From assembly GCF_050948175.1 (NCBI RefSeq), contig NW_027490174.1, positions 496,001 through 560,000 of the forward strand: a stretch of DNA of 64,000 nt, given 5' to 3'. The translations under genes and the position numbers were made by a program. This document shows, in pieces, positions 1 through 11,612 of the stretch. Positions within the stretch are counted from its first letter, which is position 1; each line of letters starts with the position of its first letter. A model generated the notes under the pieces. The model saw only the letters and a list, made by a program, of their open reading frames with translations. It had not been told where the DNA came from and searched no databases. The stretch is from Xylocopa sonorina (lineage: Eukaryota > Arthropoda > Insecta > Hymenoptera > Apidae).

Positions 1-895
1 ATCGCATATCATTTCTATGTTTCATGCTAAGATATAGTATTCATTGCGAAGTGTCATGTACAGCTCGTACTCACTTCAAAAGAATGTAAATGCGACACTT
101 CCTTGATAGGAAATAGCGTTTCCAGATATCTACGTATCGAAACAATAGTGTTCCAATGCTTCTTAAAACGAGATGTCGCATATCATTTCTATGTTTCATG
201 ACAAGATATAGTATTCATTGCGAAGTGTCATGTATACCTCGTATTCACTTCAAAAGAATGTAAATGCGACACTTCCTTGCTAGGAAATAGCGTTTGCAGA
301 TGTCTACGTATCGTAGCAATAGAGTTCTAATGCCACTTAAATCGCGATATCACATCCCATTTCTATGTTTCGTGATATGATATAATATTCATTGCGAAGA
401 GTTATGTATACCACATATACACTTCCAAAGAATGTAAATGCGACACGTCCTTTCTAGGAAACGCGTTTCCAGGTGTCTACGTATCGAAGCAATAGAGTCG
501 CAATACTTCTTAGAACGCGATATCACATCTCAATTCTACGTTTCGGTACTAGATATAATATTCAATGCGAAGTGTTTCTAGATGTCTACGCATCGAAGCA
601 ATAGATTTCTAACTCTTTATAAAACGCGATATCGCATATCAGTTCTATGTCACATGATAAGAAGAAATTTCAATGCAACGCGTTATGTATATCTCCTCTA
701 CACTTCAAATGAATGTAAATGCACCTCTTCCTTGCTACGGACTATCGTTTCTATATCTGAAGGTTTAGAAGCAATAGAGTTCTAATGCTTCGTAAAACGC
801 AACTGCGCATCTTACTTCTATATTTCATGATAAGATGTAATATTCATAGCATCGCATTATGCTTATATGCTTCTGTGCTTTATAATGCTCTGGGA
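1..895 (+). repeat. 174-bp satellite array, forward block 1
   Basis: Tandem forward monomers of about 174 bp, each carrying GAAGTGTCATGTATACC, AATGTAAATGCGACACTTCC, AGGAAATAGCG and the 10-bp palindrome GCGATATCGC. The first 580 bases are ordinary monomers. From about 582 to 895 they become strongly diverged edge monomers, with 'TATATCTCCTCTACACTTC' in place of the usual segment, next to island A. Short open frames here are satellite read-through, not genes. Confidence 0.93.
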
Positions 896-1367
896 TGTGA
901 GAAGGTCCTCAACCACCCTTAACCCCCTAAAGAGAAGTCAAAAGTCCAGCGGCCCTGCAGGTGGGCCATGGGAGCGCGGCGCGCGAGGCGCTACGCAATT
1001 TAAATGATCAGGATGATCCCCTCAGGGACACCCAGCGAATTCAAGGAACCTGTAGAAGAGAATGTGAGAGCTTATTCGCTAAAGCGTCCCATTTCTTGTG
1101 TCGCATATTGTATATTGTATCTTATATTGTGAAGCGAGTTATGATACGCGGTAATTCGCGGCGTGTTGCGTAGTTTCCCGTAGCCCTTGTTAGTTAAACC
1201 CAGCTCGAGACCATAAATAAACATGCCGCGACTTCAGTATCGCGCGACCTGAGTGTGTGTACTTGGGTAGGCGTAGTCGAGAGGAAGAGCATTTCGAAGT
1301 TTCAAGGGTTGTTCCGCCCCAGGGTTGCCGGGGTCGTGTAGTCTATCGCTTTGCTACTTTCTGAGCA
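896..1367 (+). mobile_element. LTR of island A (deleted copy, 472 bp)
   Basis: Begins TGTGAGAAGGTCC and ends TTTCTGAGCA, so it has TG...CA ends, and is followed after two bases by a primer-binding-site-like TGGTGCCCAAG. It matches the 592-bp LTRs of islands B (30938) and C (55903) but lacks about 120 bp after GGGACACCCA. The deletion edges share a short ACC(C)AG homology. The CA/PBS junction and LTR-like length support the LTR call. No flanking target duplication was found, so it is a remnant rather than a fresh insertion. Confidence 0.7.
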
Positions 1368-1369
1368 TC

Positions 1370-1387
1370 TGGTGCCCAAGAAAAGTT
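1370..1387 (+). promoter_or_regulatory. retroelement primer-binding site (decayed)
   Basis: TGGTGCCCAAGAAAAG, two bases after the LTR end. Islands B and C keep TGGCGCCCAAG at the same place. The first ten bases of that form match the 3' end complement of tRNA-Lys(CUU), known from gypsy-type elements. The match does not extend further, so the tRNA assignment is tentative. Confidence 0.5.
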
Positions 1388-2957
1388 GTACGTGAGCGGA
1401 TACCTTGGAACGATAGATCGCTTTAGATTAAAGTTCGTTTTACACCTTAAAGCATTTAGATAATTATCCCCTTCGAGCTTCCCTGACTTACTATATATAG
1501 GTTTCCGTCACAACCAATAGGAACCATCACTTTACATAGATATATAGAACACACATAGTCTTAAGTGTAGAACTGAGAATTTAAGAACTTACTTTGAAAC
1601 GTTAGTAGTGAGGAATTCAATCGGATTTCATAGAAATTCAGAACTTACTTGCTATGAAACATAGGCAGATAAGGGCCATCGCGTTGCTTAGAACTTTAGA
1701 ACTTGCTTACTTCAACAAAGATTTCTATTGGCTTCGTCCGTTCTTTTAGAAGAGTTTTTGGTAAACCACATACTTTTCACGCTTCTGATATCTTTGAAAG
1801 TTCGCGAGATGTAATCGTTTAAGTTTTAAAATGATTACTTAGTGTGGATTATTATTTAGTATCTCGCTCATAAACGAGTGTGCATAGGATTTAATCCATA
1901 AGTTTTTAAGCCTGGAATTTATGCAGTTATTTGTTATTCACTTATTGCTCAAATGACAAAGATTCTGACCACTTCAAAATGGTTGACTTTCATCAATTTT
2001 CTTAAAAATTGAAATACTGCCCAACTGCTTGCATTAAAGACTGTAATTAAAGCTTTCAAAACATTTTACCTTTTATAGATGAATTCTGGAATCGAAATTG
2101 AATGTTTGACTTTTCTAACTCCTGTTTAGTCATCTTTCTATGAATGTTCAATATTCGTAATTATTAAAAATGTTTTACTTGATTCTTTAATTTAATATTT
2201 AGAATTTTCTGAGAAATATTTTTTATCGTAATGAACTATATAATTGCAATTATAATTCTTTATGAAATAATAATAACAGAAAGATATGTATCCATTCTTG
2301 TAGTTTTGTAAAGAGTATTTAATCTTACTATCTAAAATGAAACATTGAGATCTGTTTACAATCTAATGGAATTTAATTACCTTTTGATTAAAATTCACAA
2401 TGTTAATCTTCCATAGTTCAACAATTTTGTGAGCTGTCCTCAGGAATCCGCAGCTCAGTACTTATAAAATGAACGACACAAAAACAGCCTAACCAAACGT
2501 ATTCGAACCGATTTTTCAATACTAATCTTATCATGTTTAACTTATGCTGCAAACTATTGAAATGCCCTTCGAAAAGTGTTTATTCACAGTGAAGTAAACG
2601 GTAAGTATTACGCCTTCCACCACTGTTTACAATACGTATGTTTCATTTACTATCAAAACCGTGAGTATTATCGCCTTTCTTTACTTTTTGTAACCTTCAA
2701 TGCCTTCATGTTACAGATCGTTAAACTTGCTTTAAAATGCTATATCGTATTACGGAAGAATGGACATGCCAATTCATTTTAAAAAATGAAGGTAACCTTC
2801 ATATGTCCAACATAACTCCACTTACAAAAAAACTATTTTCATCAACGGATGGCCCCTTTGTACTATGCAATTTTATATTAGCAAAAACTTCTATGAAACT
2901 TATAGTTTCGTGGATATCTGAGGTGCTAATTATTACTGCCCCACCCTGTATATTGTT
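1388..2957. other. AT-rich island sequence with promoter-like and splice-like signals
   Basis: No open reading frame of note. It starts with retroelement leader-like sequence and then becomes AT-rich single-copy-like DNA, which is nevertheless present three times (also after 31550 and 56515). A TATAAAA box lies at 2463-2469. A clean intron-like interval runs from GTAAGT at 2601 to TTACAG at 2711-2716. A short frame starting at about 2533 ends at a TGA before that donor. I read this as the 5' part of a gene-derived remnant; that is inference. Confidence 0.35.
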
Positions 2958-3712
2958 ATGGATGTGTCCAACAAGGCAACGATGAACAGAGTTAAATTTA
3001 ATATTATGATGTTTATTATTTTACTCATAGTATATTTGTTTTTCTGGAATTTTGCCAAAAAACAATGTTCACGATGTCGACAGATGAATATATTTGCCTT
3101 AGAATTACAAGAGCCAACAATTTCGAAAGTAGAATATTTCTTTACTTCGCTGACCGAATCATTGCAAACGTTAAGTAAAGTGCGTGCCTTTCAAAACAGT
3201 CAGATGCAAATTACGATACAACGTTTCCAAGAAATGGTACGTGCCACTGTTTTTTAATTTCCGTTTATTTAATCAAAGGAAATTTAATTGAAATATCCGC
3301 AAAATTTGAGGACAAAAAGTTATTGTAATTTTACGCAACATATATTATGATGGTGATAAAGGATAAGTATACGGAACTGAAAATGGAAAGTAGCGAGCAG
3401 AAAAAGAAACTGATGGAGCTACAAAGTAGATTGATACATCCGTCAAATGATGATTCTAGGTTAATGAAATCTGTTAATCAAAGAACTATTGCAAAAATCA
3501 AGTATAATCAATATTACTTCTGCTCAAAGGCTATAATAGAATTGGACCGAAATGGGTACAAAACAGGCCATTATATCTATACGTTCTATTCTATGCAAAG
3601 GCAAATATTTCAAAGAGAAAAGATGTGTTACTTACAAATTACTTATGTTCCTAGATATCTCACTAATTCAGGCTTCTTGTCTTGCAGAACTAATCATTCA
3701 TTTAACATGTAA
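2958..3712 (+). pseudogene. membrane-anchored coiled-coil gene remnant, island A copy
   Basis: Two open segments in one arrangement. The first (from 2958) encodes a short basic N-terminus and a hydrophobic stretch of about 19 residues (around FNIMMFIILLIVYLFFWNF), then a polar stretch ending QRFQEM at 3236, where a good splice donor GTACGT follows. After a 125-bp intron-like gap (AG at 3360-3361) a charged Lys/Glu-rich coiled-coil-like segment (KMESSEQKKKLMELQSRL) continues in the same phase. Together they suggest a type II membrane protein with a lumenal coil, as in Golgi coiled-coil proteins, but I cannot name the family. Copies B and C carry stops and frameshifts, so the unit is decaying. 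No complete gene is present. An ancient retroelement gene is an alternative. Confidence 0.35.
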
Positions 3713-4083
3713 AGGGGTCCAAGAATAGTAAAAGATTTTTATATTTCATAGCCTCACTTGATACGTCAATTGGATCACGTAAAATATCGGACATTAATTG
3801 CATCTACATCTTCAGACCTTAAATATATAATTGCAACAACATATTTAATAGCGTTTTAATAACATTTTTCTAATTGTTTATATCTATGTCTAATAAATAT
3901 ATATTAATCGAATAAGTTGCTTTACCAAAGAATAAAAGTATCTGAGGCTTACAAATCGGAGCATTACATAACAAACGTGCATCACATATATAATATTACA
4001 TGTAACAAAAGATGAAGACCAAAAAGATCGTACATAAGTTGAATCCACAATGCGGTCATAGAGATACAGGAACGGCAAAAAAT
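3713..4083. other. AT-rich tail of island A unit, no gene seen
   Basis: Sequence shared with 33880-34250 and 58840-59215. Collinearity with B and C stops abruptly at about 4083, at CGGCAAAAA, where B and C continue into other sequence and A enters an LTR fragment. A short A-rich homology at the break suggests microhomology joining or insertion there. Confidence 0.6.
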
Positions 4084-4288
4084 CCACCGATCGATGCCCC
4101 GAACAATACCGAAGCGTATGGCCCTACCCCACCAAGGAGCCCTAAGGAGGATCTAAGGGGATCCGAAGACCCCCAGCAAACCTATATAATGAGCTAGCCA
4201 GCACGAAGACAGCCTCTTATTCTTCTCAACGACTTAGCGACTACTTAGCGAGCAACCGAGCAAGCGATTATACGGAGCGATTCTGAGG

Positions 4289-4319
<31 letters not shown>

Positions 4320-4664
4320 GGTAGACGGACTGAACGAGATCCATACTTGTTGGAAACGAGAACGTGAATCCTTATACGTTAAAGCGTCCCATTTGTTCCC
4401 TGCCGCAATTGTGATATCCCGTATTGTAATTTGTATTGTATAACGGGTGGTGATCCCCGGTCATTCGCGTCGTGTCGTATACCCTTTTGTAATACTGCGT
4501 CGAGGCAATCTAGAAAGAAGCCGTGAGTTCAGTATCCCGCGACCCTAATTTGCGCACTCGGCTAGAAGCAGTCGAGCGAAAGATTATTTCGAAATTTCGA
4601 GGGTTATCTTGCACCGGGTTTCCCCGGGTTGCGTGGTTTACTAGTTTTTGCTACTTCTTGAGTA
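4084..4664 (+). mobile_element. second LTR of the same family, 5'-truncated and diverged
   Basis: Related along its length to the island B LTR from about 31099 onward: the 'CCACCAAGGAGCCC' and 'AAAGCGTCCCATTTGTT' blocks, the TTCAGTATC(C)CGCGACC block, and the TTGCTACTTCTTGAGTAGC end. It then runs into TGGCGCCCAA at 4667. The 5' part of the LTR is missing, and the terminal CA is changed to TA. It contains extra sequence including a (GA)n run. It is clearly older or of a different subfamily than the LTR at 896. Confidence 0.62.
4286..4320. repeat. (GA)n microsatellite
   Basis: About 35 bases of almost pure GA dinucleotide with one GG interruption, inside the truncated LTR. Confidence 0.9.
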
Positions 4665-4666
4665 GC

Positions 4667-4684
4667 TGGCGCCCAAAAAGTCCC
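4667..4684 (+). promoter_or_regulatory. primer-binding site of the second LTR
   Basis: TGGCGCCCAAAAAGTCCC two bases after the LTR end. It keeps the ten-base tRNA-Lys-like start better than the copy at 1370. Confidence 0.5.
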
Positions 4685-5750
4685 AACCTCGCAGCTTCGA
4701 AATACTCGCTGGATAGGAAATTTATTGTTCTGTACTTCGCGTTGCCGAATCACGCGGATATTCTGTACCCCGATATAACCTCGGATTAAACTTCTGGATA
4801 CCCCGTTATTATTGGTTCTATATACCCTTTTCTTGCGGATTGAAACGGGAAAAACCGTCACAGAACATAATTATACATGACTGCATAAAAAGGATATCAT
4901 ATACTTTTATAATCAATGCGATATAAGAATATAAAACGAAGAACAATCCACTCCCATCAGGAGTAGAAACAATGTTTGGTACGCAAAGTTCATTGCAAAA
5001 TATAATCAAGTAGTTAATATACCAAATCACAGCACACAATAAATCACTGAATGTATAATGATATGAATAGTAAGAAAAACATATTTACCTGTTAGATGTT
5101 TATAAATTCAAATTTAAAAGTTCAAGTCACATTTAATATATTATTGTTTAACAAGGTGATTTAATGTTGCTTCAAATAGGCGTGCGGGACTAGCTCGTAC
5201 TTCTGTCAATGTAATTTCATTCGAAAAATACAAAGGATAAGAGGAAATATTCTCCAATATATAACATATATAAATCAACGGATGCAAGAGAGAACACTCG
5301 ATCTCGGTGTAACGAGACCGGAGCGTCATCCTGCAGTAATCGTATAATGCCTGTTCCGAGATGGTGTAGAGGGGGAATGTGGAGGGTGAAAAGCATAAAA
5401 TAACAACAATGTAACTAAAGAGAAAGAGAAAGAAAATATGTGGAAGCATAGCATTTATTAAGAGGAAATCCTAGAAATATCAAACAACAGATTATATACC
5501 ATAGTGTAAGGGTAAGGTACAACGAAATAGACGATATCGTGAGAGAAACTAAAAAAATCGAGAAACTTGAAAACAAAATAATAGTTTAGATTGAGTGTAT
5601 CAATATCGCTGACCCCGGCAAGCTTAATGGAAAACGCATAACGATGAATCGGTTAGAGTATAAGATAGATGTTGGTCGCGGTTTGAGTGGCCCTGGGAAT
5701 CCTTTGCCCTCATCAGGGCAGGCAGTAGGATGGTGGAGGGCCTGCCCTCC
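4685..5750. other. unrecognised sequence between LTR and satellite; boundary hairpin
   Basis: A short leader-like stretch after the primer site, then AT-rich DNA without a convincing gene. Minus-strand open frames of 64-102 codons at 5141-5449 and 5624-5818 show no motif I recognise. The last 16 bases (5735-5750) form a near-perfect palindrome, GGAGGGC-CT-GCCCTCC, exactly at the edge of the satellite. This stretch has no counterpart in islands B and C. Confidence 0.45.
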
Positions 5751-6721
5751 TGTTGCTTGGATCTATAGAATTCACATTCTTTTGTAGAGTAGAAGGAGAT
5801 AATTATAATGCTTTTCATAGAAGATTACAGCTTACTTAATTCGAAACGTTAAAATGAGATGAGTCATGGCATTGTATGATGCATTAGTACTCTATTGTCT
5901 CGACATGTAGACACTACGAAGGGCAATCCTGTTGCATGGAGCTGTAGAATTTACATTCTTATGAAGTTTTAAAGCAGATAAGCATAGAGCTATGCATAAG
6001 AGATTACAGCACTCTTACTTTGAAACGATGAAATGGGATGCGCCAGCGCATTGCATGGAGAATTCTAGCTCGATTGCTTTAACAGACAGTCACTACGGAG
6101 CGCCATGCCGTTGAACGGAATTATATAGTTCACATTCTATTGAAGACCTCTAACAGTTAAGCATAATGTTATGGATATATGATTACAGATACTCTCCTTT
6201 GAAACGTTGAAATGAGATGCTACATCGCGCTGCATGAAGTATTTGAAATGTCTTGCTTGGACACGTAGAGGTCTGGAAACGATATTCTGTTGCAAGTAAG
6301 TATAGGATTCACATCCTTCTAAGGTCTAGATGCAGACAAATGTAACATATTGCATAGAACATTGCAATTTACCATGAATCACTGAAATGACTTGCGACAT
6401 CGTGTTGAATGAAGCAATAGAACTCTATTGCCTCGATACGTAGACTTCTGCAAACGCTATTTCCTTGCAAGGAACTGCCGCGTTTACATTCATTTGAAGT
6501 GTATGCGAGGTATACATGACACTTCGCAATGAATATCATATCTTATCGTGATACATAGAAATGAGATGCCATATCGCGTTTTGAGAAGCACTAGGACTCT
6601 ATTTCTACGATGGGTAGACATCTGCAAACGCTATTTCCAAACGTGGAAGTGTCGCATTTACATTCTCTTGAAGTGAATACGAGGTGTACATGACACTTCG
6701 CAGTGAATATTGTATCTCATC

Positions 6722-8807
6722 ATGAAACATAGAAGTGAGATGCGATATCGCGTTTTAAGAAGCATTAGAAGTCTATTGCTACGATACGTAGACATCTGCA
6801 AACGCTATTTCCTAGCAAGGAAGTGGCGCATTTACATTCATTTGAAGTGAATGCGAGGTATACGTGACACTTCGTAATGAATATTATATCTTATCATGAA
6901 ACATAGGAATGAGATGCGATATCTCGTTTTAGGGAGCATTAGAACTCTATTGTTTTGATACGTAGACATCTGCAGACGCTATTTCCTAGCAAGGAAGTGT
7001 CGCATTTACATTCTTTTGTTGTGAATACGAGGTATACAAGACACTTCGCAATGATTATTATATCTTATCATGAAACATAGAAATGAGGTGCGACATCTAG
7101 TTTTAAGAAGCATTCCAACTCTATTGTTTCGGTACGTAGACATCTGGAAATGCTATTTCCTGGCAAGGAAGTGTCGCATTTACATTCTTTTGAAGTGAAT
7201 ACGGGAATACATGACTCTTCGCAATGACTATTATATCTTATCCTGAAACATAGAAATGAGATGCGATATCGCGTTTTGAGAAGCACTACAACTCTATTGC
7301 TACGATACGTAGGCATCTGAATACGCTATTTCCTAGCAAGTAAGTGTCGCATTTACATTCTTTTGAAGCGAATACGAGGTATACATCACATTTCGCAATG
7401 GATATTATGTCTTATCATGAAACATAGAAATGAGTTGCGGTATCGCGTTTTATGAAGCATTATAACTCTGTTGTTTCGATACTTAGACATCTGGAAACGC
7501 TATTTCCTAGCAAGGAAGTGTCGCATTTACATTCCTTTGTAGTGAATAGGAGGTATACATGACACTTCGCAATGAATATTATATCTTATCATGAAACACA
7601 GAAACGAGATGCGACACCTCGTTTTAAGATGCATTAGATCTCTATTGCTACGATACGTAGACATCTGCAAACGTTATTTCCCAGCAAGGAAGAGTCGCAT
7701 TTACATTCATTTGAAGTGATTACGAGGTATAAGTGACACGTCGCAATGAATATTATACCTTATCATAAATCATAGAAGTGAGAAGCGATATCGCGTTTTA
7801 AGAAGCATTAGAAGTCTATTGCTACGATACGTAGACATCTGCAAACGCTATTTCCTAGCAAGGAAGTGGCGCATTTACATTCATTTGAAGTGAATGCGAG
7901 GTATACGTGACACTTCGTAATGAATATTATATCTTATCATGAAACATAGGAATGAGATGCGATATCTCGTTTTAGGGAGCATTAGAACTCTATTGTTTTG
8001 ATACGTAGACATCTGCAGACGCTATTTCCTAGCAAGGAAGTGTCGCATTTACATTCTTTTGTTGTGAATACGAGGTATACAAGACACTTCGCAATGATTA
8101 TTATATCTTATCATGAAACATAGAAATGAGGTGCGACATCTAGTTTTAAGAAGCATTCCAACTCTATTGTTTCGGTACGTAGACATCTGGAAATGCTATT
8201 TCCTGGCAAGGAAGTGTCGCATTTACATTCTTTTGAAGTGAATACGGGAATACATGACTCTTCGCAATGACTATTATATCTTATCCTGAAACATAGAAAT
8301 GAGATGCGATATCGCGTTTTGAGAAGCACTACAACTCTATTGCTACGATACGTAGGCATCTGAATACGCTATTTCCTAGCAAGTAAGTGTCGCATTTACA
8401 TTCTTTTGAAGCGAATACGAGGTATACATCACATTTCGCAATGGATATTATGTCTTATCATGAAACATAGAAATGAGTTGCGGTATCGCGTTTTATGAAG
8501 CATTATAACTCTATTGTTTCGATACTTAGACATCTGGAAACGCTATTTCCTAGCAAGGAAGTGTCGCATTTACATTCCTTTGTAGTGAATAGGAGGTATA
8601 CATGACACTTCGCAATGAATATTATATCTTATCATGAAACACAGAAACGAGATGCGACACCTCGTTTTAAGATGCATTAGATCTCTATTGCTACGATACG
8701 TAGACATCTGCAAACGTTATTTCCCAGCAAGGAAGAGTCGCATTTACATTCATTTGAAGTGATTACGAGGTATAAGTGACACGTCGCAATGAATATTATA
8801 CCTTATC
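6722..8807 (-). repeat. six-monomer higher-order repeat, two copies of 1043 bp
   Basis: Unit 1 (about 6722-7764) and unit 2 (about 7765-8807) are nearly identical at an offset of 1043 bp, or six monomers. For example, the monomer with GTGGCGCATTTACATTC occurs at about 6831 and about 7874. By eye I saw only isolated differences, such as CTCTGTTG versus CTCTATTG. Neighbouring monomers inside a unit differ far more, so this is a recent tandem duplication. Confidence 0.88.
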
Positions 8808-8850
8808 ATAAATCATAGAAGTGAGATGCGATATCGCGTTTTAAGCAGTA

Positions 8851-10242
8851 TTAGAACTCTATTTCTACGATACGAAGAAATCTGCAAACGCCATTTCCTA
8901 GCAAGGAAGTGTTGCATTTATATTCTTTTGAAGTGAATATGAGCTATACATGACACTTCGCAATGAATAATAGATCTTATGATGAAACATAGAAATGAGA
9001 TGCGATATCGTGTTTTAAGAAGCTTTAGAACACTATTGCTTCGATACGTAGACATTTGCTAACGCTATTACCTTGCAAGTAAGCGTCGCATTTACATTCC
9101 ATTTAAGTGAATACGATGTATACATGACTCTTCGCAATGAATATTATATCTTAACATGAATCATAGAAATTAGATGCGATATCGCGATATAAGAAGCATT
9201 AGAACCCTATTGCTTCGATACGTAGACATCTGCAAACGCCACTTCCTAGCAAGGAAGTGTCGCATTTACATTCATTTGAAGTGAATACGAGGTATAAGTG
9301 ACACTTCGCTATGAATATTATATCTTATAATCAAACATAGAAAAGAGATGCGATATCGCGTTTTAAGAAGCGTTAGAACTCTATTGCTACGATACGTAGA
9401 CATCTGCAAACGCTACTTCAAAGCAAGGAAGTGTCGCATTTACATTCATTTGAAGTGAATACAAGGTATACATGACACTTCGGAATGGATATTATATCTT
9501 ATCATGAAACAGAGAAATGAGATGCGACATCTCGTTTTAAGATGCATTAGAACTCTATTTCTACGATACGAAGAAATCTGCAAACGCCATTTCCTAGCAA
9601 GGAAGTGTTGCATTTATATTCTTTTGAAGTGAATATGAGCTATACATGACACTTCGCAATGAATAATAGATCTTATGATGAAACATAGAAATGAGATGCG
9701 ATATCGTGTTTTAAGAAGCTTTAGAACACTATTGCTTCGATACGTAGACATTTGCTAACGCTATTACCTTGCAAGTAAGCGTCGCATTTACATTCCATTT
9801 AAGTGAATACGATGCATACATGACTCTTCGCAATGAATATTATATCTTATCATGAATCATAGAAATTAGATGCGATATCGCGATATAAGAAGCATTAGAA
9901 CCCTATTGCTTCGATACGTAGACATCTGCAAACGCCACTTCCTAGCAAGGAAGTGTCGCATTTACATTCATTTGAAGTGAATACGAGGTATAAGTGACAC
10001 TTCGCTATGAATATTATATCTTATAATCAAACATAGAAAAGAGATGCGATATCGCGTTTTAAGAAGCGTTAGAACTCTATTGCTACGATACGTAGACATC
10101 TGCAAACGCTACTTCAAAGCAAGGAAGTGTCGCATTTACATTCATTTGAAGTGAATACAAGGTATACATGACACTTCGGAATGGATATTATATCTTATCA
10201 TGAAACAGAGAAATGAGATGCGACATCTCGTTTTAAGATGCA
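8851..10242 (-). repeat. four-monomer higher-order repeat, two copies of 696 bp
   Basis: The marker TACGAAGAAATCTGCAAACG occurs at 8871 and 9567, an offset of 696 bp (4 x 174). The unusual GTGTTGCATTTATATTC, GAATATGAGCTATACATG and TTTGCTAACGCTATTACC variants follow in both copies. Confidence 0.85.
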
Positions 10243-10399
10243 TTAGATATCTATTGCTACGATACGTAGACACCTGCAAACGCTATTTCCTAGCAAGGCA
10301 GTGTCGCATTTACATTCTTTTGAAGTGAATACGAGGTATACATGTCACTTCGCAATTAATATTATATCTTATCATGAAACAGAGAAATGAGATGCGACA

Positions 10400-11612
10400 T
10401 CCCGTTTTAAGAAGCATTAGAACTCTATTGTTTCGATACGTAGACATCTGGAAACGCTAATTCCTAGCAAGGAAGTGTCGCATTTACATTCCTTTGAAGT
10501 GAATAGGAGGTATACATGACACTTCGCAATGAATATTATACCCTATCATGAAACATAGTAGTGAGATGCGATATCGCGTTTTAGGAAGCACTAGAACTCT
10601 AATGCTACGATACGTAGACATCTGCAAACACTATTACCAAGCAAGGAAGTGTGGCATTTACATTAGTTTGAAGCGACTACGAGTTATACATGACACTTCG
10701 CAATTAATATCAAATCTTATCATGAAACGTAGAAATGAGATGCGACATCCCGTTTTAAGAAGCATTCGAACTCTTTTGCTGCGATACTTCGACATCTGCA
10801 ACCGCTATTTCCTAGTAAGGTAGTGTCGCATTTACATTCATTTGAAGCCTAGACGAGGTATACGTGACACTTCGCAATGAATATTATATCTTATCATGAA
10901 TCAGAGAAACGGGATGCGACATCTCGATTTAAGATGCATTAGATCTCTGTTGCTACGATACGTAGGCTTCTGCAAACGTTATTTCGTTGCAAGGAAGTAT
11001 CGCATTTACATTCTTTTGAAGTGAATACGAGGAACACATGACACTTCGCAATGAATATTATATCTTGCCATGAATCATAGGAATGAGATGCGACATCCCG
11101 TTTCAAGAAGCATTAGAAATCTAATGCTACGATGCGTAGATCTCTGGAGACGCTATTCCCTAGCAAGGAAGTGTCGCGTTTACATTCCTTTGAAGTGAAT
11201 AGGAGGTATACATGACTCTTCGCAATGAATATTATACCTTATCATGAAACATAGTAGTGAGATGCGATATCGCGTTTTAAGAAGCACTAGAACTCTAATG
11301 CTACGATACGTAGACATCTGTAAACGCTATTACCAAGCAAGGAAGTGTGGCATTTACATTAGTTTGTAGCGACTACGAGTTATACATGACACTTCGCAAT
11401 TAATATCAAATCTTATCATGAAACATAGAAATGAGATGCGACATCCCGTTTTAAGAAGCATTCGAACTCTATTGCTTCGATACTTCGACATCTGCAACCG
11501 CTATTTCCTAGTAAGGTAGTGTCGCATTTACATTCATTTGAAGCCTAGACGAGGTATACGTGACACTTCGCAATGAATATTATATCTTATCATGAATCAG
11601 AGAAACGGGATG
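10400..11612 (-). repeat. four-monomer duplication at 696 bp offset
   Basis: The TACCCTATCATGAAACATAGTAGTG / TACCTTATCATG pair and the following GTGTGGCATTTACATTAG, GACTACGAGTTATACATG and AAGCCTAGACGAGG variants recur at a 696-bp offset (about 10551 and 11247). The second copy ends at about 11612 with a switch to another monomer. Confidence 0.8.

Noticed and set aside
3890..4087. Minus-strand frames of 65-91 codons repeated in A, B and C (34062-34337, 59027-59302)
   Set aside because: AT-rich chance frames rich in Tyr, Ile and Phe. Conservation reflects recent duplication only.
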